Shown one piece after another: positions 7,523-15,799 of a stretch of 15,799 nt of DNA (the first letter of the stretch is position 1; each line of letters begins with the position of its first letter). This stretch comes from Sphingomonadales bacterium (lineage in GTDB: Bacteria; Bacteroidota; Bacteroidia; UBA7662). The stretch is from NCBI GenBank assembly GCA_016872225.1, contig VHAW01000026.1, forward strand, positions 1 to 15,799, read 5' to 3'. The notes under the pieces are model-generated. The model ran no database searches. It was not told the origin of the DNA and worked only from the letters and a program-made list of their open reading frames with translations. The position numbers and the translations under genes are program-made.

Positions 7523-9751
7523 GTGAAATTTTTCTTCTTTCTAGCATGGCTTGGTTCTAGACTAGCCGAACATTGGCGTGGTGTTGGCTTGTTATTGGTT
7601 TTGGGGATGGTGGTTACCATCAGGGCATTCGCACAAGGTGGTGCATTGGTACAAGGTGATGCCAACGAATGCTTGGCGATTCCCGCCTTGGTGGCCCCCG
7701 TCTTGGATGGCCGTTTGGATGATCCGCTATGGCAAACGGCTCCTCGAATCACCCGTTTTACCCAGCGGGAATTGCAACTGGGGATGCCTTCCACCGAGCG
7801 AACCGAGGTGGCTGTGGCCTACGATGAACAATATTTGTATTTGGCGGTTTGGTGTTACGATCAAAATTCCAAGTCCTTAATCGCCCGCGAATTGCGTCGG
7901 GATTTTGATTATACGATAGATGATAATTTTATCGTAGTAGTGGACCCGTACCGTGACCGAAGGAACGGTATTATGTTGGTTACCAATCCGGTAGGGGCCA
8001 GGGCGGATCTGCAAATCTTTAACAACGGGGCTTCGACCAACGCCTTTTGGAATGGGGTATGGGATGTGAGGACCAGGATGACCGATGAAGGCTGGTTTGC
8101 GGAATTTGTGATCCCCTTTTATACTTTCAAATACCGAGTCGGTGTGGAGGAGCAGGAATGGGGTATCAATTTTGAGCGGAATATCCGTCACAAACGGGAA
8201 CAAGTTCGTTGGCAGGGCTGGGCACGGGATCATCGAATCGAACAAATGAACCTCGCAGGATCTTTGCGCGGATTGCAGCAATTGTCTCAAAACCAAATGG
8301 TGGAAATTAAACCCTACGGATTGGGCGGCGGAGAGTTCAAAGCAGACCAGCGCCGTGCCGTGGGCAATTGGGGGGGTGATGTCAATTATTTGCTGAATCC
8401 AACGTATCGGCTTAATCTCACCATTAATACCGATTTTGCCCAGGTCGAGTCGGATCAACAACAGATTAACTTGACGCGTTTCCCCCTTTTCTTTCCGGAA
8501 TTAAGGGAGTTTTTCCTGGAGGGGGATGATTATTTCAATTTTGGTTTTGGGGGGAATCGGATCATTCCTTTTTACACCCGTCGTATGGGGTTGGATGACC
8601 AAAGGGAATCCGTGCCCATCCTCGCCGGGGCTCGTTTGTTGGGCAAAGAGGATGACCGGACTCTGGGATTGATGAGTATTCAAACTGCTGCGACCGAAAA
8701 TCAGGCTTCGACCAATTATACTACCGCCTCTTGGCGACAGGATGTCGGGGGGCAGAGCGTGGTCAGTGCCGTGACCACCAACCGTATAACCGCCAACCGC
8801 TGGCACAGCACCAACGGAATCAACGGTCGTTACAGTACCTCCAAGCTGTGGGGTAACAAGAATCTGGATTTGGGAGGAGCCATCCTTCATACCTACGCTA
8901 CCGACAAGGGGTGGATAACTGAGGCTACAGCCTATCGTTTTTATGTGCATTATCCCAACGATCGTTGGTCGGTTTTTGCCTCGGCCCAGCGGGGTCCGGA
9001 GGCTTTTGACCCGGAAGTAGGTTTGATGTTACGAAGGGGATTCCGGGAGCAATTTGTGGATGTGGGTTACCGACCCCGACCCCGTAAGCGGACCCATTGG
9101 ATACGGCAATATGATTTTCGACCGGTGCAGTTGAACCACACCCAATACGACGACAACGGGGCTATCCAGTCTTTGAATTATTCAGTGCAATTTTTGGGAT
9201 TGGATACCAAAAGTGGGGAGTCTTTGAGTCTGAACCACGGGGTGGTGGCCGAAGGTTTACGTGCACCTTTTGAGCTGGCGCCCGACATCGTCATCCCTCA
9301 AGGGATGTATTGGTGGAGACAGTCTACAGCCCGGTTACGCACCTTTAGGGGGCGCAAATTGGCTTTAGACAGCCGCTGGGCCTGGGGGCAATTTTACGAC
9401 GGTCAATCAGTGCAAACCCAGACTGAAATCCTATGGCGCAGCAGCCGTTACTTGGGGTTCAATCTGCGCTTCGAGCATAATCAGATTGACTTGCCTGTCG
9501 GAACTTTGGAGACTAATCTGGTGGGCTTTCGGATGACTTATGCCCTGAATCCTAAGGTTTTTGGCTCCCTTCTGAGTCAATGGAATTCGGCCCAAGATGA
9601 GCTTAACATCAATTTTAGATTACAGGTTATCCCGGGCATCGGAAAGGATTTTTTCTTGATTGTCAATCAGCTTTACAGCACGAGTTTCAGAACTTGGTTG
9701 CCCACCCGAAGTACGGTTTTGGGTAAGTTGATTTGGCGATTAGTGGTTTAG
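7523..9751 (+). CDS. DUF5916 outer-membrane-type protein with N-terminal CBM9-like domain
   Basis: The role of this family is not established. With GTG 7523 as start the protein has 742 residues, normal for Bacteroidota DUF5916 proteins. It opens with a long signal peptide (hydrophobic LLLVLGMVVTI at about 24-34, probable cleavage after AFA at 38). A CBM9/DOMON-like beta-sandwich follows (about 50-240) with the typical opening PVLDGRLDDPLW (60-71). A beta-strand-rich region, likely an outer-membrane barrel, runs to the end; its last strand (TRSTVLGKLIWRLVV) resembles the family's closing strand. The frame is open to ATG 7418, but that start would overlap metF by 104 nt. GTG 7523 lies one base after the metF stop, so translation may be coupled, and the gene probably belongs to the SAM-controlled operon. 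The start is uncertain: the signal peptide has an unusually long N-region, and a TTG start nearer the hydrophobic core is possible. Confidence 0.85.
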   Translation: MKFFFFLAWLGSRLAEHWRGVGLLLVLGMVVTIRAFAQGGALVQGDANECLAIPALVAPVLDGRLDDPLWQTAPRITRFTQRELQLGMPSTERTEVAVAYDEQYLYLAVWCYDQNSKSLIARELRRDFDYTIDDNFIVVVDPYRDRRNGIMLVTNPVGARADLQIFNNGASTNAFWNGVWDVRTRMTDEGWFAEFVIPFYTFKYRVGVEEQEWGINFERNIRHKREQVRWQGWARDHRIEQMNLAGSLRGLQQLSQNQMVEIKPYGLGGGEFKADQRRAVGNWGGDVNYLLNPTYRLNLTINTDFAQVESDQQQINLTRFPLFFPELREFFLEGDDYFNFGFGGNRIIPFYTRRMGLDDQRESVPILAGARLLGKEDDRTLGLMSIQTAATENQASTNYTTASWRQDVGGQSVVSAVTTNRITANRWHSTNGINGRYSTSKLWGNKNLDLGGAILHTYATDKGWITEATAYRFYVHYPNDRWSVFASAQRGPEAFDPEVGLMLRRGFREQFVDVGYRPRPRKRTHWIRQYDFRPVQLNHTQYDDNGAIQSLNYSVQFLGLDTKSGESLSLNHGVVAEGLRAPFELAPDIVIPQGMYWWRQSTARLRTFRGRKLALDSRWAWGQFYDGQSVQTQTEILWRSSRYLGFNLRFEHNQIDLPVGTLETNLVGFRMTYALNPKVFGSLLSQWNSAQDELNINFRLQVIPGIGKDFFLIVNQLYSTSFRTWLPTRSTVLGKLIWRLVV

Positions 9752-10536
9752 GGCCGAGGTGCTAAGCGGGGTTGCGCTTGGATAATTTGCGTATAATGCC
9801 GGGTCGCCTCGTTGGAATAATAGATATCGCAGGTATGGTTGCTGGGCCCGGAACCGGGTTGGCGGCGGATGTATAAAATAGGTTTTTCGTTTTTACGAAC
9901 AAACAATTTTACTTTGGTTCCGGACTTGGTTTTGAAATAGCCTTTGGCCGAATAGCCATCAGCAAACCCGTTGATTTTGATGCGGATGGACGGGATTTCG
10001 CTAATGGTATCCACGGAGACGATTTGCTCCCAGGGGAGGTTCGTGCTGTACATGCCACCGATGCGAAGGCCATCTTTCTGAACCAAGAGTTCGGAAGGCC
10101 GGTCTCCTGCCCACATCAAGACCGAAACCAAAATCAAAGCTCCCATCAGTACCCCCGGTGCCACAAAACGTAGCCCTCGTGGCGAGGGCAGGCGATCCCG
10201 GTAGGTCCAGGTAAACCATGCCAGTCCCCCAAGGGTCCAGTAAAGGGTGATGGGGATCAACCATTGACAATAGCGGTCTAAGTCTGCCTCGGCAAGGTCT
10301 ACCAAGCCGCTGCAGACGAGGCTACCCCAACCTCCCCATAGGAGGAGGCCCAGGGCCAAGCTGTCAAAAAAGCGCCTTTGGAGCTTCAAATACCCGGCCA
10401 AATCAAAAGCAGCTTGCTCTTCGGCCGACATGGTATTGTATCCGTTGAGCCAAGTGGCCGCGTTGCGGGCATGGATCAATCGACCCACGCTCCCCAACAC
10501 GATCGCCAAAAAAAAGGGGAGGAAGAGGAGTTCCAT
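9748..10536 (-). CDS. Membrane protein with DUF3784-like N-terminus and PH-like C-terminus
   Basis: The protein (262 residues) has no known function. Four hydrophobic segments are visible (about 3-20, 57-77, 91-111 and 123-143). Between the first two lies LNGYNTMSAEEQAAFD (30-45), close to the characteristic GYNTMS-(K/E)EE segment of DUF3784 proteins. After the last membrane segment a soluble beta-rich part (about 147-225) has the pattern of a small bacterial PH-like domain: KDGLRIGGMYSTNLPWEQI, then IRIKINGFADGYSAKGYFKT and a strand KVKLFVRKN. A short polar tail follows. It is transcribed against its neighbours: its TAA overlaps the TAG of the DUF5916 gene by 4 nt, tail to tail, and its start is 90 bp from the divergent GH3 fusion gene. 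No partner gene suggests a job. DUF3784 assignment is from motif memory; the PH call is weaker. Confidence 0.78.
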   Translation of the reverse strand: MELLFLPFFLAIVLGSVGRLIHARNAATWLNGYNTMSAEEQAAFDLAGYLKLQRRFFDSLALGLLLWGGWGSLVCSGLVDLAEADLDRYCQWLIPITLYWTLGGLAWFTWTYRDRLPSPRGLRFVAPGVLMGALILVSVLMWAGDRPSELLVQKDGLRIGGMYSTNLPWEQIVSVDTISEIPSIRIKINGFADGYSAKGYFKTKSGTKVKLFVRKNEKPILYIRRQPGSGPSNHTCDIYYSNEATRHYTQIIQAQPRLAPRP

Positions 10537-10626
10537 CGTCGCCTAAATTTACATCCCATGAACTTAAGTTTAAGTCACTGCCAGAAACGGCGAAGAGAGG
10601 CCCTATCGTATTGGAATTTCGTGGTA

Positions 10627-13626
10627 ATGCGGTTCGTCAAAGTACATTGGTTACGTGTCCCGATGGGGTTCTCGATTTTCTTTTTGATGGTATGTTTGAG
10701 GGTAGCCGCTTCTGTCCAAACAAATGAATCGTACGGTGAGGTGGATGCCAACCTTTGGCTAAGGTCATCGGTTGAGGATGTTCTGCATCAAATGACGATA
10801 AGGCAGAAGATCGGCCAATTGATCATGCTGCCCGTTTATGCGCAGGCCGATACAGTAGACACTCAAGTGATGCGTTCGATTCGTGAATACGAGGTCGGTG
10901 GATTGATATGGATGAAGGGGAGGAGCCCTCAATTGCGCAAATTGTTACCATTGTATCAAAGTGCAGCCACTTTGCCTTTGTGGTCGTCCATGGATGCCGA
11001 GTGGGGGGCTGCAATGCGTATGGAGGATTGTTCTCGTTTTCCCTATGCTTCGACGTTGGGGGCCTGTGGAGATACACTTTTGGTAGAAGAAATTTCTCGA
11101 GCTATGGGTCAGGAGCTTAAGGCTTTGGGAATGCAAATCAGTTTTGGACCTGTGGCAGATGTGAACAGCAATCCTTTCAATCCGGTGATTGGCTTTCGTT
11201 CCTTCGGGAATCAGGCGCAAGCCGTTGCCGCGATGGCCAGAGCCTATGCCAGAGGTTTGGAACAGGCCGGCATTATGGCGTGTGTGAAACATTATCCGGG
11301 TCATGGCGACACGGAAATGGATTCCCACAATGATTTACCGGTGGTGAACAAATCCGTAGAGGCCTTGACTGGGCTGGAGTGGTCTGTTTTTCAAGCTCTG
11401 TTGAACGCGCCTTCCATGATGTCGGCGCATTTGGTAGTGAATGTCCTAGATAGCGGACTGGGTTTGCCGGTGAGCTTGAATCCTGCGGCTTTGGAAGGTG
11501 TGTTGCGCCGCCAATGGGGCTATCAGGGAATTATTTTCAGCGATGCCCTGAATATGAAAGGAGCAAGTTTGTGTTATCCTCCTGGCGAGCTGGAATGGAG
11601 GGCTTTGAAGGCTGGGAATGATGTTCTCTTGTATGTGATGCACGTCAAAGAAGCGGTATTGCGCATTGAGCAAGCTTTGCTTCAGGGAGAATGGACGGAA
11701 GAAGAACTAAATCAACGTGTACTTAGAGTTCTAAAGGCCAAAGCGAAGTACGGGTCAAAGTCAAGCGCCAATCCCGAATTGTCTATCACTGGTCCAAAGG
11801 CAGTCACTGGTAAAATAGCTCAATGTTATCGAAAGGCTGTGATTCTATGGAAGAAGGATAGCTTGTCTGTTCAAATCTCGCCGGAAGATGCTCGTTTGTA
11901 TCTGGCTCTGGGCGGGGATCAACCGCGGCAGGCTTATGATCGTTTTGGTCTTTTTGCGCAGGCAGATTTTGCGCATTGTCCTTGGAAGAAACTTGATCGG
12001 TTGGGTTATACGGACCGGGAACAGTCGTTGGATTCCTTGTTGGGGATGTACAAGGAATGTGTTTTGGCTTGGCATGTGCCCAGCCAACGTTATGCCGTGG
12101 GTTTGGGCATGGATTCCGCATCGTTGGCGCAGTGGATTCCCACGCTTGAGCGTTACCGCCAATCGGGGGGGCGTTTGATTCATTTGGTCTACGGAAATCC
12201 GATGGCTTTGGCACGCATCCGTGGAATGGAGGATCCATTAGCCATGAGCATGGCCGGTGATGCGGTGGTCTGTGCCCATGAAGATCATCCCTGGGCATGG
12301 GATGCCGCAGTTCAAGCCTTGTTTGGTGCGATTGCCCTGGAGGGTGTTGAAAATATGAAGGTCAATACGGTGCAGACCTCTCGTGTCGGTGCCAAGGGGG
12401 TAGTTCTCCCTCGCAAAGGAGATCCGTTGACCGCATCCACCTTGCCCATGCAATGGCAGCCGTTTTTGAATTCCTGGGATGATCGGGGTCAAGTAGTATT
12501 TTCCGAGGGAGTTATACAGAAGGCCGATTCCATGGTGGAGGCCGTAAGGACCATGGGCGCTTTTCCGGGTGCTCAGTTGGTGGTGGCCCAAGGACAAAAC
12601 ATTCTTTACGCCAAATCCTACGGGTATTTGGATACCAGCCAATCCATTCCGGTGGATTTGGGCACGGTTTACGACCTTGCCTCTTTGACCAAGGTCTTAT
12701 CCACCGGGTTGGCGGCTATGGACTTGCATCGTGCGAAACCATTGCCTTTGCGGCATAAACTCAGTGTCCTGCTCCCCGAATTGAAGGATCACCCGTTGGG
12801 TCAACGAACCTTGGCGTCCTTGATGACTCACCAGACTGGACTCACCGCGCATTTGGCTTTGGACCAACGGCTGGGCGCAGACCCCAACTTGGCCCGCCAA
12901 TGGGAGAATCTCAAGCAGTCCCCCCAGGTCTTGATAGATTCGTTGTTACGAATATCCTTGACCTTGCCTTTAGGGCCGGAGGGAAACTATGTATACAGCG
13001 ACTTGGGTTTGCTGTGGGTGGATCGTTGGTTGCAACGGGAATTCCAAGTCAGGGGTTTGGGGAATTATCGGGAATATTTGCAGGAAAATTGGTACAAGCC
13101 TTGTGGTGCAAGTCGCTTGGGGTATCGACCTCTGGAAAAAATATCCTTGCTGCGCATTGCGCCCACTGCGGTAGACACGGTCTGGCGTGAGAAATTAATC
13201 CACGGGGAAGTTCATGATCCGATGGCTTATGCCATGGGCGGAATTGCTCCGCACGCAGGCCTATTTGGGACGGCTTCGGACGTGGCGAGGGTTCTGATGC
13301 CTTTGGTGACGAGGTATTTTCCAGGCTCGGCGAGGGTTGATTCGACCACGCTAGCTATGTTCACCTCCAGTTATTTCCCTGGAAATCGGCGGGGTCTGCT
13401 GTGGGACCGCCCCATACCCGGGTCTTCTCAGGCCAAGGCTTCCCGGAGTTTCGGTCATTCAGGATTTACCGGGACCTATTGTTGGGTGGACCCTGCATCC
13501 GGTCTAATCATGGTCTTTTTGTCCAACCGTATTCATCCTCGAGCGGAACCCAATCTCCTTGCCAAATCCAATTTGCGCACGGATTTGTGGGATTTGTTTT
13601 ATTCAAGCTTGACCCAACAGCCCTAA
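10627..13626 (+). CDS. Exported NagZ-like GH3 N-acetylglucosaminidase fused to a serine beta-lactamase-fold hydrolase
   Basis: Two enzymes are joined in one 999-residue exported protein. A signal peptide (MRFVKVHWLRVPMGFSIFFLMVC...) is followed by a GH3 barrel (about 40-375). This contains the NagZ loop KHYPGHGDTEMDSH (221-234), whose D232-H234 pair acts as acid/base in NagZ, and the nucleophile D306 in IIFSDALNMKG. Residues about 385-590 look like a GH3 C-terminal alpha/beta domain. Residues about 620-999 form a class C beta-lactamase/DD-peptidase-like domain with SLTK (686-689, catalytic Ser and Lys), YSD (790-792, in place of YxN) and HSG (944-946, in place of KTG). In known relatives GH3 releases GlcNAc from peptidoglycan fragments; the substrate of the serine hydrolase is open (peptide, amide or ester). 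The start may instead be ATG 10558, which adds 23 residues before the signal peptide; 10627 gives a normal one. The upstream gene diverges; bshA follows after 116 nt. Confidence 0.93.
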   Translation: MRFVKVHWLRVPMGFSIFFLMVCLRVAASVQTNESYGEVDANLWLRSSVEDVLHQMTIRQKIGQLIMLPVYAQADTVDTQVMRSIREYEVGGLIWMKGRSPQLRKLLPLYQSAATLPLWSSMDAEWGAAMRMEDCSRFPYASTLGACGDTLLVEEISRAMGQELKALGMQISFGPVADVNSNPFNPVIGFRSFGNQAQAVAAMARAYARGLEQAGIMACVKHYPGHGDTEMDSHNDLPVVNKSVEALTGLEWSVFQALLNAPSMMSAHLVVNVLDSGLGLPVSLNPAALEGVLRRQWGYQGIIFSDALNMKGASLCYPPGELEWRALKAGNDVLLYVMHVKEAVLRIEQALLQGEWTEEELNQRVLRVLKAKAKYGSKSSANPELSITGPKAVTGKIAQCYRKAVILWKKDSLSVQISPEDARLYLALGGDQPRQAYDRFGLFAQADFAHCPWKKLDRLGYTDREQSLDSLLGMYKECVLAWHVPSQRYAVGLGMDSASLAQWIPTLERYRQSGGRLIHLVYGNPMALARIRGMEDPLAMSMAGDAVVCAHEDHPWAWDAAVQALFGAIALEGVENMKVNTVQTSRVGAKGVVLPRKGDPLTASTLPMQWQPFLNSWDDRGQVVFSEGVIQKADSMVEAVRTMGAFPGAQLVVAQGQNILYAKSYGYLDTSQSIPVDLGTVYDLASLTKVLSTGLAAMDLHRAKPLPLRHKLSVLLPELKDHPLGQRTLASLMTHQTGLTAHLALDQRLGADPNLARQWENLKQSPQVLIDSLLRISLTLPLGPEGNYVYSDLGLLWVDRWLQREFQVRGLGNYREYLQENWYKPCGASRLGYRPLEKISLLRIAPTAVDTVWREKLIHGEVHDPMAYAMGGIAPHAGLFGTASDVARVLMPLVTRYFPGSARVDSTTLAMFTSSYFPGNRRGLLWDRPIPGSSQAKASRSFGHSGFTGTYCWVDPASGLIMVFLSNRIHPRAEPNLLAKSNLRTDLWDLFYSSLTQQP

Positions 13627-13742
13627 GTGCGGAACAGGAGCCTTATGGCGGGTGGGGAAGGAGGTGGCTGCGTTACCCTGAGAAATATGATGATCAAAAA
13701 TTGCGGTAGCTTTATTGAACAAACTTAGCGCTTATTTGTCCT

Positions 13743-14885
13743 ATGAACATGATCGCTCAAGATCGCCCCTTGCGCATTGGTATGGTTTGCTATCCCACTT
13801 ACGGGGGAAGTGGGGTGGTGGCTACAGAATTGGGGAAGGGGCTGGCGGAGCGTGGGCATTCGGTTCATTTTATTTCCAATACCCAACCTGCACGGCTGGA
13901 TGCCTTTCGAGAGAATTTGTATTTCCACGAGGTGAGCATGGTGCATTATCCTCTCTTTGAGCATTCCCCCTACGTGCTGGCCTTGACTGGGAAAATGGTG
14001 GAGGTGGCCAGGGAACAGCAATTGGATCTCTTTCACGTGCATTATGCGATCCCCCATGCTACTGCTGCCCACCTGGCCAAAGAAATTTTGGTAGGGCAGG
14101 GAAAGCGTATTCGGGTGGTGACGACGCTCCACGGGACTGATATCACGTTGGTGGGGAAGGATCCCAATTACGCGCCGGTGGTGAGTTTCGCGATCCAACA
14201 ATCGGATGTGGTCACCGCGGTATCGGAGTACCTTCGGGAGGAGACCTTGCGCTTTTTTGATTGCCGCAAGGATGTGCAGGTGATTCCCAATTTTGTGGAC
14301 TTGCAACGGTTTAAGCCGTTTGCAAGAGCAGGTTTGCGAGAGCGATTTTGTCTGCCCGATCATCGCTTGTTGATTCATGTTTCCAATTTCCGTAGGGTCA
14401 AACGCATCGATCGGGTCTTGGAGTGGTACCGTGCAATTACTAATTCAATACCGGCTTCCTTGCTGATGGTGGGGGACGGCCCGGAATTGCCCAAAGCCGA
14501 GCAGACGGTCAAAGAATGGGGAATGCAGGGGCGCGTGCATTTCGTTTGTAAGCAGGATCTCGTGGAAGAGCTTTGTGCGGTTTCGGACCTGATGTTGTTG
14601 CCTTCTGAAACCGAGAGTTTTGGGTTGGCTGCCTTGGAGTCCATGGCATGCGGGGTTCCTGTCATGGCCAGCGATGCAGGAGGCTTACCCGAACTCATTG
14701 GAGACGGTATCAACGGACTGCTAGTCAGCGAAGATGGACAGATGAGAGGAGTCCAAAGGGCGATTGAAATTTTGAGCAATGCCGAACTTTTGCAGCAATA
14801 TCGGAACGCAGCGTTGCACCGCGCATCGCAGTATAACATCACTCATATCTTGCCACGTTACGAGAGCCTTTACACAAGCTTGTAA
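13743..14885 (+). CDS. bshA: BshA, N-acetyl-alpha-D-glucosaminyl L-malate synthase (bacillithiol pathway)
   Basis: BshA is a cytoplasmic GT4 glycosyltransferase that joins GlcNAc from UDP-GlcNAc to L-malate, the first step of bacillithiol synthesis. The 380-residue protein is the usual length. The N-terminal Rossmann domain opens with IGMVCYPTYGGSGVVATELG (12-31), nearly diagnostic for BshA, and carries LHGTDITLVG (129-138). The C-terminal Rossmann domain carries the GT4 EX7E pattern at E291-E299 (ESFGLAALE) for nucleotide-sugar binding, followed by GVPVMASDAGGLPELI. ATG 13743 is used; ATG 13749 two codons later is equally possible. No other bacillithiol gene (bshB, bshC) is in the window. 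The ABC ATPase gene starts 45 nt downstream on the same strand and may be co-transcribed. The 116 nt upstream hold no clear terminator or promoter, only AT-rich sequence near the start. Confidence 0.96.
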   Translation: MNMIAQDRPLRIGMVCYPTYGGSGVVATELGKGLAERGHSVHFISNTQPARLDAFRENLYFHEVSMVHYPLFEHSPYVLALTGKMVEVAREQQLDLFHVHYAIPHATAAHLAKEILVGQGKRIRVVTTLHGTDITLVGKDPNYAPVVSFAIQQSDVVTAVSEYLREETLRFFDCRKDVQVIPNFVDLQRFKPFARAGLRERFCLPDHRLLIHVSNFRRVKRIDRVLEWYRAITNSIPASLLMVGDGPELPKAEQTVKEWGMQGRVHFVCKQDLVEELCAVSDLMLLPSETESFGLAALESMACGVPVMASDAGGLPELIGDGINGLLVSEDGQMRGVQRAIEILSNAELLQQYRNAALHRASQYNITHILPRYESLYTSL

Positions 14886-14930
14886 TAGCATGGTAGGAAG
14901 GGTCTAAATTATTTCGCATCTATATCCGGC

Positions 14931-15799
14931 ATGTCCCGTCCCATCATCGAGGCTAAGGGTCTCATAAAGTCCTACGGAACCTTCAAGGCGGTCGATGACC
15001 TAAGTTTTGAATTGCTTGAAGGTTCGGTTATGGGATTTCTAGGACCAAATGGCGCGGGCAAAAGCACCATCCTGCGCATGCTGGTAGACCTTATTCGCCC
15101 TGTTGCCGGGAATTTATTTTTGTTTGGTTTGGATTACCGCCGTCATCGCGGTCAAATTTTGTCCCGGATCGGTTGTTTGATCGAAAAACCAGATTTTTAC
15201 AGGTATTTGGGGGCCTTGCAAAACCTTGAATTGTTGGGGAGGGCGTCCGGAATTCCCAACCCCAGGCAGCGGGCCATGGAAATGTTGGAATTCGTGGGAT
15301 TGGCTGGACGTGAACGCGATGCGGTTTCCTCCTTTTCTCACGGGATGCGTCAACGCCTTGGTTTGGCGCAGTGCCTGCTGCACAATCCTGACTTGATTAT
15401 TCTGGATGAGCCAGGGACCGGCTTGGATCCTCAGGGCATTGTGGATATGAGGGAAATGATTTTGACGTTGAATCGCGAACAGGGCAAAACCATCTTGCTT
15501 TCTTCTCATCATTTGCCTGAAGTGGAGGCGGTTACCACGCACCTGGTGCTGATGAACCGTGGTCGATGTTTGGTGCAGGGTTCCGCAATAGAACTTTTGT
15601 CCCAGCAGGATCGCAAAATCCGCTTGGAGGTGGATAACGCCTCGGCCGCGATGCATTGCCTAAATTCCATGCTGCTTGGCGACAAGGTACAGCAAAGCAA
15701 TGCCCATTACCTCGAGCTTACCTTGAGCCGGGAGGAATTACCTCCTTTGATCAAGGTCTTGGTGGAGGGCGGCATCGCAGTTTATGCCGTGGAATCGCG
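14931..15799 (+). CDS. ABC transporter ATP-binding subunit (BcrA/CcmA-like exporter ATPase), cut by right edge
   Basis: The frame is open from ATG 14931 to the last base (289 codons), so the C-terminus is missing. This is the ATPase of an ABC system, probably an exporter working with a separate membrane permease outside the window. Visible motifs are Walker A GPNGAGKST (38-46), a signature of the form FSHGMRQRLGLAQ (135-147, in place of LSGGQ), Walker B LIILDEP (155-161) followed by the D-loop GLDP (164-167), and the H-loop histidine H193 in SSHHLPEV. The SHGM signature and short early regions resemble the BcrA/bacitracin-type and gliding GldA-like ATPases of Bacteroidota; the exact substrate cannot be told. 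It lies 45 nt after bshA with no visible terminator between them. Confidence 0.93.
   Translation, partial: MSRPIIEAKGLIKSYGTFKAVDDLSFELLEGSVMGFLGPNGAGKSTILRMLVDLIRPVAGNLFLFGLDYRRHRGQILSRIGCLIEKPDFYRYLGALQNLELLGRASGIPNPRQRAMEMLEFVGLAGRERDAVSSFSHGMRQRLGLAQCLLHNPDLIILDEPGTGLDPQGIVDMREMILTLNREQGKTILLSSHHLPEVEAVTTHLVLMNRGRCLVQGSAIELLSQQDRKIRLEVDNASAAMHCLNSMLLGDKVQQSNAHYLELTLSREELPPLIKVLVEGGIAVYAVES

Noticed and set aside
10378..10557. ATG 10378 as the start of the GH3/serine-hydrolase fusion
   Set aside because: It would overlap the divergent membrane-protein gene by about 160 nt, and the added residues are low-complexity and unlike a leader.
13707..13714. TAGCTTTA as a -7 promoter box for bshA
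   Set aside because: It partly fits TAnnTTTG, but no TTG box lies 17-23 nt upstream, so it cannot be told from chance.
14873..14882. ACAAGCTTGT palindrome at the end of bshA as a terminator
   Set aside because: It leaves no loop and has no U-tract after it; it overlaps the final codons of bshA.

Overview
The window looks like chromosomal DNA of a Bacteroidota bacterium of moderate GC content. The evidence is a bacillithiol gene (bshA), a DUF5916-type outer-membrane protein, a GH3/serine-hydrolase fusion of the kind seen in this phylum, a secreted L-type lectin protein like those that carry T9SS/gliding-type C-termini, and start codons without Shine-Dalgarno sequences. I cannot place it below phylum. 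A Saprospiria- or Chitinophagia-like lineage is a guess.

Layout. (1) 1-831, minus strand: the N-terminal part of a secreted L-type lectin protein that runs off the left edge. It diverges from (2) grpE (894-1454) and dnaJ (1521-2651), the DnaK co-chaperone pair. This DnaJ has only two of the usual four zinc-binding CxxCxGxG motifs. (3) 2668-2874: a clear SAM-I (S-box) riboswitch followed by a hairpin plus U-tract that touches the start codon of metH. (4) metH (2875-6555), metF (6565-7521) and a DUF5916 outer-membrane-type protein (7523-9751) are packed 9 nt and 1 nt apart, so all three probably form one SAM-controlled transcript. (5) 9748-10536, minus strand: a small membrane protein with a DUF3784-like N-terminus and a PH-like C-terminus; its stop overlaps the stop of the DUF5916 gene. 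(6) 10627-13626: an exported two-enzyme fusion, NagZ-like GH3 N-acetylglucosaminidase plus beta-lactamase-fold serine hydrolase. (7) 13743-14885 bshA, then 14931-15799 the start of an ABC transporter ATPase cut by the right edge.

How the genes work together. GrpE and DnaJ serve the Hsp70 cycle. MetF makes 5-methyl-THF and MetH uses it to methylate homocysteine; high SAM should stop the leader and shut off both. The GH3/serine-hydrolase fusion probably acts on peptidoglycan fragments in the periplasm. BshA starts synthesis of the thiol bacillithiol. I see no mobile element, CRISPR array, tRNA, rRNA or phage gene, and no convincing unknown defence or biosynthetic system. The most unusual items are the riboswitch expression platform, the DUF5916 gene in the methionine operon, and the reduced zinc region of DnaJ. 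No stretch longer than 300 bases lacks a gene.
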